Source of the DNA: Lapidilactobacillus dextrinicus DSM 20335
GTDB lineage: Bacteria > Bacillota > Bacilli > Lactobacillales > Lactobacillaceae
Assembly (NCBI RefSeq): GCF_001436095.1
Contig: NZ_AYYK01000008.1
Span: 62,295-126,294, forward strand
Length of the DNA stretch: 64,000 nucleotides
Direction: 5' to 3'
Made by a program: the position numbers and the translations under genes
Shown: one piece after another, positions 9,145-21,711 of the stretch
How positions within the stretch are numbered: the stretch's first letter is position 1
Layout of the letters: each line of letters begins with the position of its first letter
The notes under the pieces: model-generated
Told to the model about the DNA's origin: nothing
Database searches by the model: none
The model's input: only the letters and a program-made list of their open reading frames with translations

Positions 9145-11052
9145 CTAGCTTATTTTAGCAATTCGACCTTGTTCAATATAAACACTCAAAATAGCAATAT
9201 CAGCTGGATTAACACCACTAATCCGTGATGCTTGAGCAATAGTTTCTGGTTGAATTTTAGTTAACTTTTGTCTTGCTTCCGTTGCTAAACCATTAATCGC
9301 CGAATAATCAATTCGATCTGGAATCTTTTTAGCTTCTAACCGTTTAAGATGTGCAACTTTATTTTTTTCTTTATCAATATAGCCTGCATACTTCAATTGA
9401 ATTTCTACTTGTTCTTTGACGTAACGGTCTGCCTCTAGGCTTTCATCGCCAACGAGTTCCGCAATTTCATCATAACTAATGCCGGGACGCTTGATTAAAT
9501 CGCTAGCTAAAATACCATCTTTTAGAGGCGCACTATGATGTGCCACCATAAAGTCCTGCACTTTTGGTGTTGGTTTAATTCTGATTTCTGTTAAACGTTT
9601 CGTTTCGGCTTCAACTGCTTGTTTTTTAACCAAGAATTTTTGATAACGGTCTTCACTAATTAAACCAAGTTGATGACCCTTTTCAGTCAATCGTAAGTCA
9701 GCGTTATCGTGACGTAAAATCAAACGATATTCTGCACGACTTGTTAATAAACGATATGGTTCATTCGTTCCTTTAGTGACCAAATCATCGATCATAACGC
9801 CGATATAAGCTTCATTTCTACCTAAGGTGAAAGCTGGTTGATCATCTGCCCGTAAAGCCGCATTAATTCCGGCTATGATGCCTTGACCGGCCGCTTCTTC
9901 ATAACCTGATGTCCCATTCATCTGACCAGCCGTAAAGAGATTTTTGACAACTTTTGTCTCTAAACTATGTGTCAACTGCCATGGTTCAATGATGTCATAC
10001 TCAATGGCATAACCGGGACGCATTAATTCGGCATGTTCCAATCCTTCGACAGAATGTAGCATTTTCAACTGAATTTCTTCAGGCATTGAAGTAGAAAAAT
10101 CACCAACATAATATTCTTCAGTTTTACGGCCTTCTGGCTCAAGAAATAGTTGATGGCGTGGTTTATCAGCAAAACGAACTACCTTATCTTCAATCGATGG
10201 GCAGTAACGCGGACCAACACCTTCAATAATGCCAGAGAACATTGGCGCACGATCTAAATTATCGCGAATAATTTGATGCGTTGTTTCATTCGTATAAGTC
10301 ATCCAGCATGACAATTGATCTTTTAGATAAGCCGTATCTGGTGTCTCATAAGAGAAATGATTAGGTGTTTGATCGCCAGGTTGTTCCTGGGTTTTATCAT
10401 AATCAATCGTGTTGCCATCGACACGTGGCGGTGTCCCTGTTTTAAAGCGACGTAGCTTAAATCCTAAAGTCTCTAAATTTTCAGATAGTTTGATTGATGG
10501 CAAGGAATTATTAGGACCAGATGAATAGGTCAATTCACCAATAATAATTTTACCGCGTGAAGAAGTACCAGCAGTCAAAACGACACTTTTAGCTAAGTAA
10601 CGCGCGCCAGTAGCTGTTATAACTCCTTGACAAACACCGTCTTCAACAATTAATTCATTTACTAGTCCTTGACGCAAGGTTAGCATTGGTTCGTTTTCAA
10701 TGGCATCTTTCATCGTTAAATGATAATCATTTTTGTCCGCTTGTGCTCGCAAAGCACGGACGGCTGGTCCTTTACTGGTATTGAGCATTCGCATTTGAAT
10801 ATAAGTAGCGTCAATATTTTTACCCATTTGACCACCTAATGCGTCAACCTCACGGACGACAATCCCCTTTGCTGGTCCACCAACTGATGGATTACAAGGC
10901 ATAAAAGCAACCATGTCCAGATTAATTGTTAGCAATAATGTTTTTTGCCCCATTCGTGCAGCAGCTAATGCAGCCTCACAACCAGCATGGCCGGCACCTA
11001 CTACAATCACATCGTACTCGTGAGAGTCATATTGTTTAACTTTTAAATCCAA
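9145..11052 (-). CDS. mnmG: tRNA uridine-34 modification enzyme MnmG (GidA)
   Basis: With MnmE, this FAD enzyme installs the carboxymethylaminomethyl group on U34 of certain tRNAs. The 635-aa protein has the FAD-binding [10 protein letters not shown] at residues 19-28, the GidA signature around [11 protein letters not shown] (here [12 protein letters not shown]), the PGYAIEYD motif, and a C-terminal MnmE-binding helical domain ending [11 protein letters not shown]. Length is normal. It follows mnmE by 9 nt in the conserved pair and ends the origin left-arm cluster with a terminator at 9094-9130. rsmG, its usual neighbour, is not present here. Confidence 0.97.
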   Translation of the reverse strand: MDLKVKQYDSHEYDVIVVGAGHAGCEAALAAARMGQKTLLLTINLDMVAFMPCNPSVGGPAKGIVVREVDALGGQMGKNIDATYIQMRMLNTSKGPAVRALRAQADKNDYHLTMKDAIENEPMLTLRQGLVNELIVEDGVCQGVITATGARYLAKSVVLTAGTSSRGKIIIGELTYSSGPNNSLPSIKLSENLETLGFKLRRFKTGTPPRVDGNTIDYDKTQEQPGDQTPNHFSYETPDTAYLKDQLSCWMTYTNETTHQIIRDNLDRAPMFSGIIEGVGPRYCPSIEDKVVRFADKPRHQLFLEPEGRKTEEYYVGDFSTSMPEEIQLKMLHSVEGLEHAELMRPGYAIEYDIIEPWQLTHSLETKVVKNLFTAGQMNGTSGYEEAAGQGIIAGINAALRADDQPAFTLGRNEAYIGVMIDDLVTKGTNEPYRLLTSRAEYRLILRHDNADLRLTEKGHQLGLISEDRYQKFLVKKQAVEAETKRLTEIRIKPTPKVQDFMVAHHSAPLKDGILASDLIKRPGISYDEIAELVGDESLEADRYVKEQVEIQLKYAGYIDKEKNKVAHLKRLEAKKIPDRIDYSAINGLATEARQKLTKIQPETIAQASRISGVNPADIAILSVYIEQGRIAKIS

Positions 11053-11061
11053 AATCTAAAC

Positions 11062-12447
11062 CTACTTTCCTAAACAGAACTGACTGAATAATTGCGTAAT
11101 TAATTCATCAGGTGCATTTTCACCAGTAATTTCTCCTAATTTTTCCCAACAAGTTGTCATGTCAATTTGTACTAAATCAATCGGCATATTAGCATTTAAT
11201 CCAGAAATAACACTGTCCAACGCAACTTCTGCTTGTTCCAATAAACCAATTTGGCGATTATTAGAGACTAAAACATCTTGTTGACGATTCTCAATACCAC
11301 CAAAGAATAGTGTTTTGATTTCCTGTTCAACAGCCGCAATTCCTTGATTGTCTTTCACTGAAGCAACAATCGGATCTTCAGTAACACCAAGTCTTGCTAA
11401 TTGTTCTGGTGAAATTTTTTGTGGTAAATCTGATTTATTTAAGATAATAATCCGTTTTTGTTCGCGCGTCATTTCTAACAATTCGCGATCTTCAGCAGTT
11501 AATGGTTCACTAGCATCAAGCACTAGGATAATTAAATCAGCACCAGATAAGGCTTTCTTGCTTCGTTCAACACCAATTTTTTCAACCTTATCGTCTGTTT
11601 CGTGAATACCAGCTGTATCGATTAATTTTAAAGGTACGCCTTGAACATTAACGTATTCTTCCAAAACATCACGCGTTGTACCGGCAACATCAGTAACAAT
11701 CGCCTTGTCTTCCTGCAATAAATAATTTAAAAGTGATGATTTACCTACATTAGGACGACCAATAATCGCAGTTGCTAAACCATCTCGAAGGATTTTACCT
11801 TGTTGAGCTGTTGCTAGTAGTTGTTGAATACGTGCTTTAACTTCAATTGCTTTTTCCATTAAAAGTTTAGCAGTTACTTCATCTTCATCGTATTCAGGAT
11901 AATCAATGTTAACTTCAACTTGAACCAAAACATCGGAAATATCTTGACGTAAATGATGAATCAAATGTTGAAGATTGCCATCTAATTGATTCAAAGCTAC
12001 TTGCATTGAACGATCTGTTTTAGCGCGGATCAAATCCATGACAGACTCTGCCTGAGTTAAATCAATGCGACCGTTTAAGAAAGCGCGCTTAGTAAATTCA
12101 CCAGGTTCAGCTAATCTTGCACCATTAGCTAATAATAATTGCAAAATCTTATTTGTGGGTACAATCCCACCATGGCAATTAATTTCAACAATATCTTCTC
12201 GAGTAAATGTTTTTGGTGTTCGCATTACGGAAGCCATCACTTCATCGAGTTCTTGTTTAGTTGTCGGATCAATAATATGCCCGTAATGAATCGTATGGCT
12301 GGCTACTTTGGTCAGATTTTTACCACGAAAGACCTGATTGGCAATCTTAATCGCATCTTCACCAGACAAGCGCACAATTGAAATCGCACCTTCACCAGGT
12401 GGTGTTGAAATAGCGGCAATCGTATCATATTCTGTAACACTCAGCAT
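11062..12447 (-). CDS. mnmE: tRNA modification GTPase MnmE (TrmE)
   Basis: MnmE is the GTPase partner of MnmG in U34 tRNA modification. The 461-aa sequence shows the N-terminal tetrahydrofolate-binding domain ([17 protein letters not shown]), a helical domain, the inserted G domain with GRPNVGKSS (about 230), DTAGIHET and NKSD, and the essential C-terminal C-x-GK (CLGK). The ribosome binding site AAAGGAG precedes ATG. It is co-transcribed with mnmG and separated from jag by a strong terminator, so it needs its own promoter in the 150-base gap. Confidence 0.97.
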   Translation of the reverse strand: MLSVTEYDTIAAISTPPGEGAISIVRLSGEDAIKIANQVFRGKNLTKVASHTIHYGHIIDPTTKQELDEVMASVMRTPKTFTREDIVEINCHGGIVPTNKILQLLLANGARLAEPGEFTKRAFLNGRIDLTQAESVMDLIRAKTDRSMQVALNQLDGNLQHLIHHLRQDISDVLVQVEVNIDYPEYDEDEVTAKLLMEKAIEVKARIQQLLATAQQGKILRDGLATAIIGRPNVGKSSLLNYLLQEDKAIVTDVAGTTRDVLEEYVNVQGVPLKLIDTAGIHETDDKVEKIGVERSKKALSGADLIILVLDASEPLTAEDRELLEMTREQKRIIILNKSDLPQKISPEQLARLGVTEDPIVASVKDNQGIAAVEQEIKTLFFGGIENRQQDVLVSNNRQIGLLEQAEVALDSVISGLNANMPIDLVQIDMTTCWEKLGEITGENAPDELITQLFSQFCLGK

Positions 12448-12476
12448 TGTTTTACTCCTTTTTTAATTAACGCCAA

Positions 12477-12537
12477 TAAAAAAAGTGCTCAAAATCCAGC
12501 GATTAAAAATTAATTTAATCGCCGGACAAAGCACTTT
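12477..12537 (-). terminator. Large terminator hairpin after jag
   Basis: Nested stems: outer AAAAAGTGCT (near 12480-12489) with AGCACTTT (12529-12536), and inner CCAGCGATTAAA / TTTAATCGCCGG. T-rich on the minus strand after the stem. It ends the rpmH-rnpA-yidC-jag cluster. Confidence 0.85.
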
Positions 12538-12601
12538 GACTACTTTATCTATTTAGTTAAGTTGAGAAGATAATAGCGCATGTTGATGATTTTGTCAAAA
12601 C

Positions 12602-13429
12602 TTAAGGTAGCATGACTGTTTTTCTAGGTGCAATCACCACATAACGATCAGGCTCTGTACCTTCTGAAAAAGTTTCAACATAAGGATTATCTGACAGCAA
12701 TGTATGAACTAACTTACGTTCAAAAGATGGCATTGGATCAAGAAAAACAGCCTTATGGTCAGCAACTACATTGCGAGCAGTTCGCTTTGTTAATGCAGTT
12801 AACGCCCGTTCTCTACGTTCACGATAATCACCAACATCAAGAATAATTGTTTGGCGTGTACGGCCACGGTGATTAAAGAACGTCTGACTTAAATACTGAA
12901 GCGAATTAATCGAACGACCATGTTTGCCGATTAATAAGCCTTCTTTAGCAGTTTCTAAGTGAAAAATGATGCCTTGCTTTTGCTGATCAACTCTTACTAA
13001 TGCAGGTGCGCCTAAACGTTTCGTTAAGTCCATTAAATAAACTGATAAATCTTTAATTGCCTGATTATCGTTTCTTTCAAAACTAGGCGTCTTCTTAATA
13101 ACCTGATTGTTTTCGGAAGGCTCCATTGTTTTTTGAGCTTCAGCAGCAACTTTATCTTTAATTTCAGAAACGGTTTGTTGATCTTGTTTAGCATCATTCT
13201 TAATCGTTTTTTGAATTTTTTGATCTCGAACTTCTTGCTTGGCTTTCTTAGCAGCAACAACCGTTGGAGAAATTTGCATTTCAACAATTGCGGTCTTTTT
13301 ACCAATACCAAGAAAACCATGTGAGTCTTCGCGTACAACCTGAATGTCTGCTTCTTCGCGTTCAATCTTTAGGTCAGCCAATCCTTTTTGGATAGCTAAT
13401 TCAATTGTTTCACCTTCATATTGAGCCAT
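12602..13429 (-). CDS. jag: RNA-binding protein Jag/KhpB
   Basis: Jag (KhpB) binds RNA, usually together with KhpA, and affects cell elongation and division in Firmicutes. The 275-aa protein has an N-terminal Jag-N domain (about 1-50, ETIELAIQKGL), a low-complexity K/Q/E-rich linker (about 55-130), a KH domain with GKHGRSIN (about 183-190), and a C-terminal R3H domain (YRERRERALTAL, then SFERKLVH). It follows yidC by 23 nt, the conserved order at Firmicute origins. Confidence 0.95.
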   Translation of the reverse strand: MAQYEGETIELAIQKGLADLKIEREEADIQVVREDSHGFLGIGKKTAIVEMQISPTVVAAKKAKQEVRDQKIQKTIKNDAKQDQQTVSEIKDKVAAEAQKTMEPSENNQVIKKTPSFERNDNQAIKDLSVYLMDLTKRLGAPALVRVDQQKQGIIFHLETAKEGLLIGKHGRSINSLQYLSQTFFNHRGRTRQTIILDVGDYRERRERALTALTKRTARNVVADHKAVFLDPMPSFERKLVHTLLSDNPYVETFSEGTEPDRYVVIAPRKTVMLP

Positions 13430-13452
13430 GTGATCAACTCCGTTCCTTTCTA

Positions 13453-14301
13453 TTATTTCTTACGCTTGCTGTAAGCTCGTTTACGCGCTCGTCTTAAATT
13501 ACGATCGTGTTCGCGTTGCGCCTGTTCTTTTTCGTCTTGCTCGCGCTTAGCCTTGAATGGGTTTTGCAAAATTAAAGTTTGTACAACTTGGAAGGCATTA
13601 GAAACAACCCAGTAAAGTGAAATAGCTGATGCAATGGTTAATGCCGGAATCATAATCATAAATGGCATAACGTACATCATAATTTTACCAGTTGAACCAT
13701 TTTGTGGCATTGACATATTACTAATCCAAGTACTTAAGAACGTGAAAACACCCGCTAAGATAGCCATGATGTAGTATGGATCCCGCTCACCAAGTTGCAT
13801 CCATAAGAATGTTCCTTGACGTAATTCCGTGGTCCGCCAAATTGCCTGATACAAAGCATACATAAAAGGTAATTGGATCAACATTGGTAAACAGCCCAAC
13901 ATTGGATTGACACCTGCTTCTGACATTAACTTCTGTGTTTCTTCACGAAGTTTTTGTTGTGTTTCAACATCTTTACCACTGTACTTCTTTTGAAGTGCTT
14001 GTAATTCTGGTTGGATAGCACTTTGTTTCTTCATATTTTTCGTACTGAAATGATTCAATGGTAACAAAATAATCCGTACGATAATTGTAAAGACAACAAT
14101 TGCCCAACCGTAACTACCACCTAATAATGAGGCTAACTTCAAAATAAAGCGTGAAAAGGAATATAACACATAATGATCCCAAAAACCGGTACTTTCACTT
14201 GTAATTGGCGCATTCAAATTACCGCATGCTGTTAAGAACAACATTAAACTTAATAACGAAACCGCCAATAAAACTCTTTTTAAATGCGATCGTTTCTTCA
14301 C
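13453..14301 (-). CDS. yidC: Membrane protein insertase YidC (lipoprotein form)
   Basis: YidC/OxaA inserts membrane proteins with or without SecYEG. The start is GTG at 14301 (282 aa): the GAGG ribosome binding site (14311-14316) lies 9 nt upstream, and an in-frame TTG at 14322 would add a poor leader before it. The product has a positively charged signal peptide with lipobox LTACG, the YidC core starting GGSYGWAIVVFTIIVRIILLP with the conserved arginine, four further membrane helices, and a very basic ribosome-binding tail. It lies between rnpA and jag as usual. Confidence 0.95.
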   Translation of the reverse strand: MKKRSHLKRVLLAVSLLSLMLFLTACGNLNAPITSESTGFWDHYVLYSFSRFILKLASLLGGSYGWAIVVFTIIVRIILLPLNHFSTKNMKKQSAIQPELQALQKKYSGKDVETQQKLREETQKLMSEAGVNPMLGCLPMLIQLPFMYALYQAIWRTTELRQGTFLWMQLGERDPYYIMAILAGVFTFLSTWISNMSMPQNGSTGKIMMYVMPFMIMIPALTIASAISLYWVVSNAFQVVQTLILQNPFKAKREQDEKEQAQREHDRNLRRARKRAYSKRKK

Positions 14302-14336
14302 TAATTTTTCCTCACGAATCAAATTTTAGTCACTGT

Positions 14337-14693
14337 TTAGTCTTCTTGTTCGACAGGTAACAGCTCACTCAATTTTAACACATGTATCAGATTACTTTTA
14401 GTCTCTGCCATAGTTAAATTTTTTGCATTTTTTCGGGCAATAACTAAAAAGTCGACGTCTTGTTTCAATTCGCCATCTAATTCATGGAGGCTTTGTCGAA
14501 TATAACGTTTCATTCGATTACGGCTGACTGCAGTATGCCCTATTTTTTTGCCCACAGAAATGCCGACACGAAAATGAGCCTGTCCGGGTTTATCTAATCG
14601 ATAGATTACAAAACTACGATTAGCAACTGAACGACCAGTCTCAAATACTAGTTGAAATTCTTTTTCTTTTTTTACTCGATAAGACTTACGCAT
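14337..14693 (-). CDS. rnpA: Ribonuclease P protein component
   Basis: RnpA binds the RNase P RNA and helps it mature the 5' ends of tRNAs. The 118-aa basic protein has the family motif around [12 protein letters not shown] (about 57-68) and the N-terminal [19 protein letters not shown]. There is no strong ribosome binding site directly before ATG 14693, and a terminator-like hairpin separates it from rpmH, so its expression may be kept below that of L34. Confidence 0.96.
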   Translation of the reverse strand: MRKSYRVKKEKEFQLVFETGRSVANRSFVIYRLDKPGQAHFRVGISVGKKIGHTAVSRNRMKRYIRQSLHELDGELKQDVDFLVIARKNAKNLTMAETKSNLIHVLKLSELLPVEQED

Positions 14694-14740
14694 CTGACTT
14701 GTCCAATCTTTGTCCTTTTTAAATCAAATTGAAATTAATA

Positions 14741-14763
14741 AAAAAAACCACTGATCCCAGTGG
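14741..14763 (-). terminator. Terminator/attenuator between rpmH and rnpA
   Basis: Six-base stem CCACTG (14748-14753) / CAGTGG (14758-14763), loop of 4, followed on the minus strand by seven T (14741-14747). It sits 3 bases after the rpmH stop and probably sets the ratio of L34 to RnpA. Confidence 0.8.
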
Positions 14764-14766
14764 CCT

Positions 14767-14907
14767 TTAAGCAGATAATACTTTTCTACCTTTAGCACGG
14801 CGTCTAGCTAATACTCTACGACCGTTCTTCGTGCTCATACGTTTCATAAAACCATGAACTCGTTCGCGATGACGTTTCTTTGGTTGATATGTTCTCTTAG
14901 TTGTCAT
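14767..14907 (-). CDS. rpmH: 50S ribosomal protein L34
   Basis: The 46-aa very basic product starts [20 protein letters not shown], runs through [20 protein letters not shown] and ends KVLSA, which is unmistakably L34 of the large ribosomal subunit. AGGAGG lies directly upstream of ATG 14907. Its divergent neighbour across the origin is dnaA. The length matches the lactobacillar form (44-46 aa). Confidence 0.97.
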   Translation of the reverse strand: MTTKRTYQPKKRHRERVHGFMKRMSTKNGRRVLARRRAKGRKVLSA

Positions 14908-15418
14908 GTGTGCTGCACCTCCTAAATATAATACAGTGGATACACCATGAAGATCGGTTAAATCGACTTCTTCCAGCGCAATTACTTAAATATACTAGCA
15001 TATACACGCGCAAAAAGAAACTGTCTTTTACTTTTTTTCCAATTAAAAAGAAAAAATTTGGCAAAAAGTTTTCCACAATTTAAAAAATCGGCGTTAATTA
15101 GCTGTGGAAAATTATTTTAAATACACAACAATATCCACAGGTTTTTCCAAAATTCACACCCTGTCTTAAAATTTATCCACAGCCCCTGTCAAAAATTCAA
15201 AAACGTTAATTTATAGCTTGATTTATCTTTTAGTTATCCACAATTGTCTGTTTAGTTTTTAAAAATTATTGTTTGTTTTCTAATTTTATCCACAGCCAGT
15301 GGATTACTTATTCCTTTTCTGTGATTAATTTTTTTAAATATTGAAAAGCTGTGGAAAACTTTTTTTGAGAATGATAAACTTAATTTATCTTTTTATTTTA
15401 GGAAAGGAGTATTGAAAA
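14908..15418. other. oriC part 1: DnaA-box cluster upstream of dnaA
   Basis: This 511-base AT-rich gap holds perfect DnaA boxes TTATCCACA at 15173-15181, 15234-15242 and 15286-15294. Near-matches are TTTTCCACA at 15069-15077 and its complement at 15103-15111 and 15350-15358, plus ATATCCACA at 15131-15139. The cluster lies between divergent rpmH and dnaA and probably also autoregulates dnaA. The AAGGAG ribosome binding site of dnaA is at the right end (about 15404-15409). Confidence 0.93.
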
Positions 15419-16759
15419 TTGGCTAATGAAAAATTACTATGGGAAAAACTCGTTTCCGAATTGCAAAAAAACTTTGAATCCGTTAGTTATGACACTTGGA
15501 TTGCACCTGTAGAACCGATCTCTTTAGTTAATGGTGTCTTAACTTTAGAATTACCGTCTGCCTTTCATCGTGATTATTGGGATCGTAACTTAGTTGCTGA
15601 ATCTGAGACAATTTTACAAGACTACACTGGGCAAAAAATTCGCCTCGATTTAACAGTCCCCAATGAAAATCATAAAGAAGATGTTGATGATCCAGTCGTG
15701 ACTGGCGTTGATGCGCCTGGTCAAGTTTATGCTCATGATACCCATTTAAATGATAAATATACTTTTGATAGTTTTGTCGTTGGCTCTGGTAATTACTTAG
15801 CACAAGCAGCTGCACTGTCTGCTGCTGAGGAACCAGGACAAGTTTACAATCCGCTTAATCTTTACGGTGGTGTTGGATTAGGTAAGACCCATCTGATGCA
15901 AGCTATTGGTCATGAAGTTTTACGGCGTAATCCTGAAGCAAGGGTTAAGTATGTCACCAGTGAAGAATTCGCCAATGATTTTATTAATTCCATTCGCACC
16001 CGTCGACAGGAAGAATTTCGGCGCGAATACCGCTCCGTTGATTTGTTATTAGTGGATGATATTCAATTCTTTGCAGATAAAGAAGCGACTCAGGAAGAAT
16101 TCTTCCATACTTTCAACAAATTATATGAAAACAAAAAACAAATTGTTTTAACTTCTGATCGTATTCCTAGTGATATTCCTAAGTTGGAAGATCGCTTAAT
16201 TTCGCGCTTTAAATGGGGCCTATCTGCGGATATCACACCGCCAGATTTGGAGACACGAATTGCTATTTTGCGTAATAAAGCGGTCGCTGAAGGATTGGAA
16301 ATTGATAATCAAACGTTAAATTACATCGCCGGCCAAATTGATACTAATATTCGTGAACTTGAAGGAGCATTGGTTCGCGTTCAAGCCTATGCCACAATTA
16401 ATAAAATCGACATTACTTTAGAGACCGCTATTGCTGCGCTTAAGGGACTTAAAGATTCAGCGCAACAACATGGTCTTTCAATTAGCAAGATTCAAGAAGT
16501 TGTCGCTCAATATTATCGTCTTCAAGTTTCTGATCTAACTGGTAAGAAGCGGACTAAAAATATTGTTGTTCCCCGGCAAATAGCCATGTATCTTTCACGC
16601 GAATTAACGGAAAATTCCTTACCTAAAATTGGTAAAGAGTTTGGCGGCAAAGATCACACAACTGTTATTCATGCCCATGAAAAAATTGTGCAAGATCAAA
16701 ATCACGATTCAGAATTACGTTCTCAAATTAGTGATTTAAAAAAATTACTTAAAGGCTAG
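15419..16759 (+). CDS. dnaA: Chromosomal replication initiator DnaA
   Basis: DnaA binds the boxes on either side of this gene and melts the origin. The 446-aa protein has domain I (WEKLVSELQKNFESVSYDTWI), a linker, an AAA+ core with Walker A GGVGLGKTH (about 152-160), Walker B LLLVDDIQF, and a C-terminal helix-turn-helix with the DnaA signature around KDHTTVIHAHEKI. The start is TTG at 15419 with AAGGAG 9 nt upstream; no in-frame ATG or GTG fits better. The length equals that of B. subtilis DnaA. Confidence 0.98.
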   Translation: MANEKLLWEKLVSELQKNFESVSYDTWIAPVEPISLVNGVLTLELPSAFHRDYWDRNLVAESETILQDYTGQKIRLDLTVPNENHKEDVDDPVVTGVDAPGQVYAHDTHLNDKYTFDSFVVGSGNYLAQAAALSAAEEPGQVYNPLNLYGGVGLGKTHLMQAIGHEVLRRNPEARVKYVTSEEFANDFINSIRTRRQEEFRREYRSVDLLLVDDIQFFADKEATQEEFFHTFNKLYENKKQIVLTSDRIPSDIPKLEDRLISRFKWGLSADITPPDLETRIAILRNKAVAEGLEIDNQTLNYIAGQIDTNIRELEGALVRVQAYATINKIDITLETAIAALKGLKDSAQQHGLSISKIQEVVAQYYRLQVSDLTGKKRTKNIVVPRQIAMYLSRELTENSLPKIGKEFGGKDHTTVIHAHEKIVQDQNHDSELRSQISDLKKLLKG

Positions 16760-16761
16760 CC

Positions 16762-16907
16762 TGTGGAAAACTTTTTAATCGTCCCCAGAACTTTCCACAA
16801 GTTATACACAGGACAAATAACCAATCTAACGGAACATTTTCCTTTATCCACATAATCAACAAAGCCTATTACTATTACTTTAAATTCTTTTATATATATA
16901 ATAAAAA
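16762..16907 (+). other. oriC part 2: dnaA-dnaN unwinding region with DnaA-trios
   Basis: DnaA boxes are seen at 16762-16770 (complement of TTTTCCACA), 16791-16799 (CTTTCCACA), 16802-16810 (TTATACACA) and 16844-16852 (TTATCCACA). They are followed by a short GC patch and then CTATTACTATTACTT at 16866-16880, which reads as repeated 3'-GAT/AAT-5' trios on the lower strand. An almost pure AT tract with TATATATATA follows (16881-16907). This order (box, GC patch, trios, AT tract) is the basal unwinding system described for B. subtilis. It is the probable site of strand opening. Confidence 0.85.
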
Positions 16908-16925
16908 CACCTAGGAGGGTATCCA

Positions 16926-18062
16926 ATGAAATTTACAATTGATCGTCTTAACTTCATTCGTCAATTTAATAATGTTTTACGTGCTGTCCCATCAAAAACA
17001 GCTATTCAAATTTTGACAGGGATTAAATTTGATTTGACCGAAGCGGGATTAAAATTAACAGGTAGCGATGCTGATATTTCAATTGAAACAATGTTACCTG
17101 TAACTGACGAAGCGCTGAAGTTACAAATTGAATCAACCGGTTCAATTATTATTACCGCTCGTTTCTTTAGTGAAATCGTTAAAAAATTACCTGAAGAAAC
17201 ATTTACTTTTGAAGTTAAAGATAATTTACAAGTCACTTTAACTTCAGGAAAATCTGAATTCACTGTTATTGGTTTTGATGCAAATAGTTATCCGCATTTA
17301 CCAGAAGTAAGTGATGCAAGTCAGTTAGAATTTTCTGCAGATCTATTAAGAGGTTTAATTAACCCAACCGTCTTAGCTGTTTCAGCTCAAGAAAGTCGTC
17401 CTATCCTAACGGGTGTTCATTTCTTAATTAATGCCGATGGTTTATTGGCTGTTGCTACTGACAGTCATCGCCTAGCTCAACGTAAGCTTGACTTACCTAA
17501 TGTTGAAGGTAATTACGATTTTGTAATTCCCGGTAAAAGTTTAACTGAATTAGCGAGAATGTTAGCTGACTATCAAGATGACGTGCAACTAAAAATTACA
17601 GATAACCAAGTGCTCTTCACTTTTGGCCAGACACAATTTTATTCACGTTTACTTGAAGGTAATTATCCAGACACAACTCGTTTAATTCCTACGGATTCAA
17701 CGACAACTATTCAAATTGATGCATCAACTTTATTAGCTTCTGTTGAACGTGCTTCTTTACTTTCTCATGAAAGTCGAAATAATGTTGTTCGCTTACAAGT
17801 TAATCCGGCTGAAAATATGGCAACACTATCTAGTAACTCTCCAGATGTTGGTAATGTCGAAGAAGAATTAAGTTTAAGTTCATTAGTGGGTAACGAATTA
17901 GATATTTCCTTTAATCCGGATTACTTAAAAGATGCGCTCCGAGCATTCGGCTCAACTGAAATCAAGTTGTCTTTCACAACTAATTTACGGCCGTTTACTT
18001 TAGTACCTTCTGAAGACGCTGAACACTATATTCAATTAATTACACCAGTTAGAACTTTTTAG
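16926..18062 (+). CDS. dnaN: DNA polymerase III beta subunit (sliding clamp)
   Basis: DnaN forms the ring clamp that tethers DNA polymerase and many repair proteins to DNA. The 378-aa product starts MKFTIDRLNFIRQFNNVLRA and shows the three repeated clamp domains, with the hydrophobic-pocket C-terminus HYIQLITPVRTF. AGGAGG is 6 nt upstream. The gene follows the unwinding region of oriC and is closed by a long hairpin at 18081-18135, so the next cluster starts from its own promoter. Confidence 0.98.
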   Translation: MKFTIDRLNFIRQFNNVLRAVPSKTAIQILTGIKFDLTEAGLKLTGSDADISIETMLPVTDEALKLQIESTGSIIITARFFSEIVKKLPEETFTFEVKDNLQVTLTSGKSEFTVIGFDANSYPHLPEVSDASQLEFSADLLRGLINPTVLAVSAQESRPILTGVHFLINADGLLAVATDSHRLAQRKLDLPNVEGNYDFVIPGKSLTELARMLADYQDDVQLKITDNQVLFTFGQTQFYSRLLEGNYPDTTRLIPTDSTTTIQIDASTLLASVERASLLSHESRNNVVRLQVNPAENMATLSSNSPDVGNVEEELSLSSLVGNELDISFNPDYLKDALRAFGSTEIKLSFTTNLRPFTLVPSEDAEHYIQLITPVRTF

Positions 18063-18080
18063 TAGCTAGCTCGGCTGTTT

Positions 18081-18135
18081 AAAAAACAAGGTTTAAATAT
18101 TTCATTGTTGAAATATTCAAACCTTGTTTTTTATT
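18081..18135 (+). terminator. Long terminator hairpin after dnaN
   Basis: About 20 bp of stem (AACAAGGTTTAAATATTTCA against its complement with one mismatch), loop near 18105-18108, then a T run from 18127. The A run in front means it could work on both strands. Confidence 0.9.
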
Positions 18136-18260
18136 TAGGTCATTGATGAAGAATTGGCTTATATCGTCATATAATTCATTTTCAGCAATTTTAGCTTTTT
18201 TGGCCAAAATATATTAGCTAACTGTAAATGGTCTTAAATCGCATCAAAATTCTAATATCG

Positions 18261-18289
18261 TTGTTTTGATTGGTTAAAAAGGGTATAAT
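18261..18289 (+). promoter_or_regulatory. Promoter of the yaaA-recF-gyrB-gyrA cluster
   Basis: TTGTTT (18261-18266), a 17-base spacer, and TATAAT (18284-18289). The spacing is ideal and the site lies just after the dnaN terminator. Confidence 0.75.
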
Positions 18290-18331
18290 TGAATAGTGAA
18301 ACTTATATTTTTATTGGTGGGAGTGATTGTT

Positions 18332-18547
18332 ATGAAACAGATCAAATTAACCGCCGATTATTTAACTTTGACGCAATTATTGAAAGAAGAAGGCATCATT
18401 GGCAGCGGTGGTCAAGCAAAATTTTATTTGCAAGAACAACCAGTGACCTTAAATGGTCAAGCTGAAAATCGACGCGGCAAAAAATTGTATCAAGGTGACA
18501 TAATCAAATTAAGTAGTGGCGAAGTTTACGAAATTGTGAAGGCCTAA
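18332..18547 (+). CDS. yaaA: S4-domain RNA-binding protein YaaA
   Basis: The 71-aa protein has an S4-like RNA-binding fold (LTQLLKEEGIIGSGGQAKFYLQE, then GKKLYQGDIIKL). YaaA is always found between dnaN and recF in Firmicutes; its precise role is unsettled, though a ribosome-linked function is likely. ATG 18332 is chosen because GGGAG lies 8 nt upstream; the in-frame GTG at 18296 falls only about 7 nt after the -10 box. The stop is separated from recF by a single base. Confidence 0.9.
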   Translation: MKQIKLTADYLTLTQLLKEEGIIGSGGQAKFYLQEQPVTLNGQAENRRGKKLYQGDIIKLSSGEVYEIVKA

Positions 18548-18548
18548 A

Positions 18549-21691
<3,143 letters not shown>

Positions 21692-21711
21692 AAGGGGAGT
21701 TTGCGAAGTAA

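Noticed and set aside
13033-13365. Frame of 110 codons, extremely rich in Lys and Leu, on the same strand inside jag
   Set aside because: It is a shifted reading of the low-complexity jag linker; jag itself is a clear gene.
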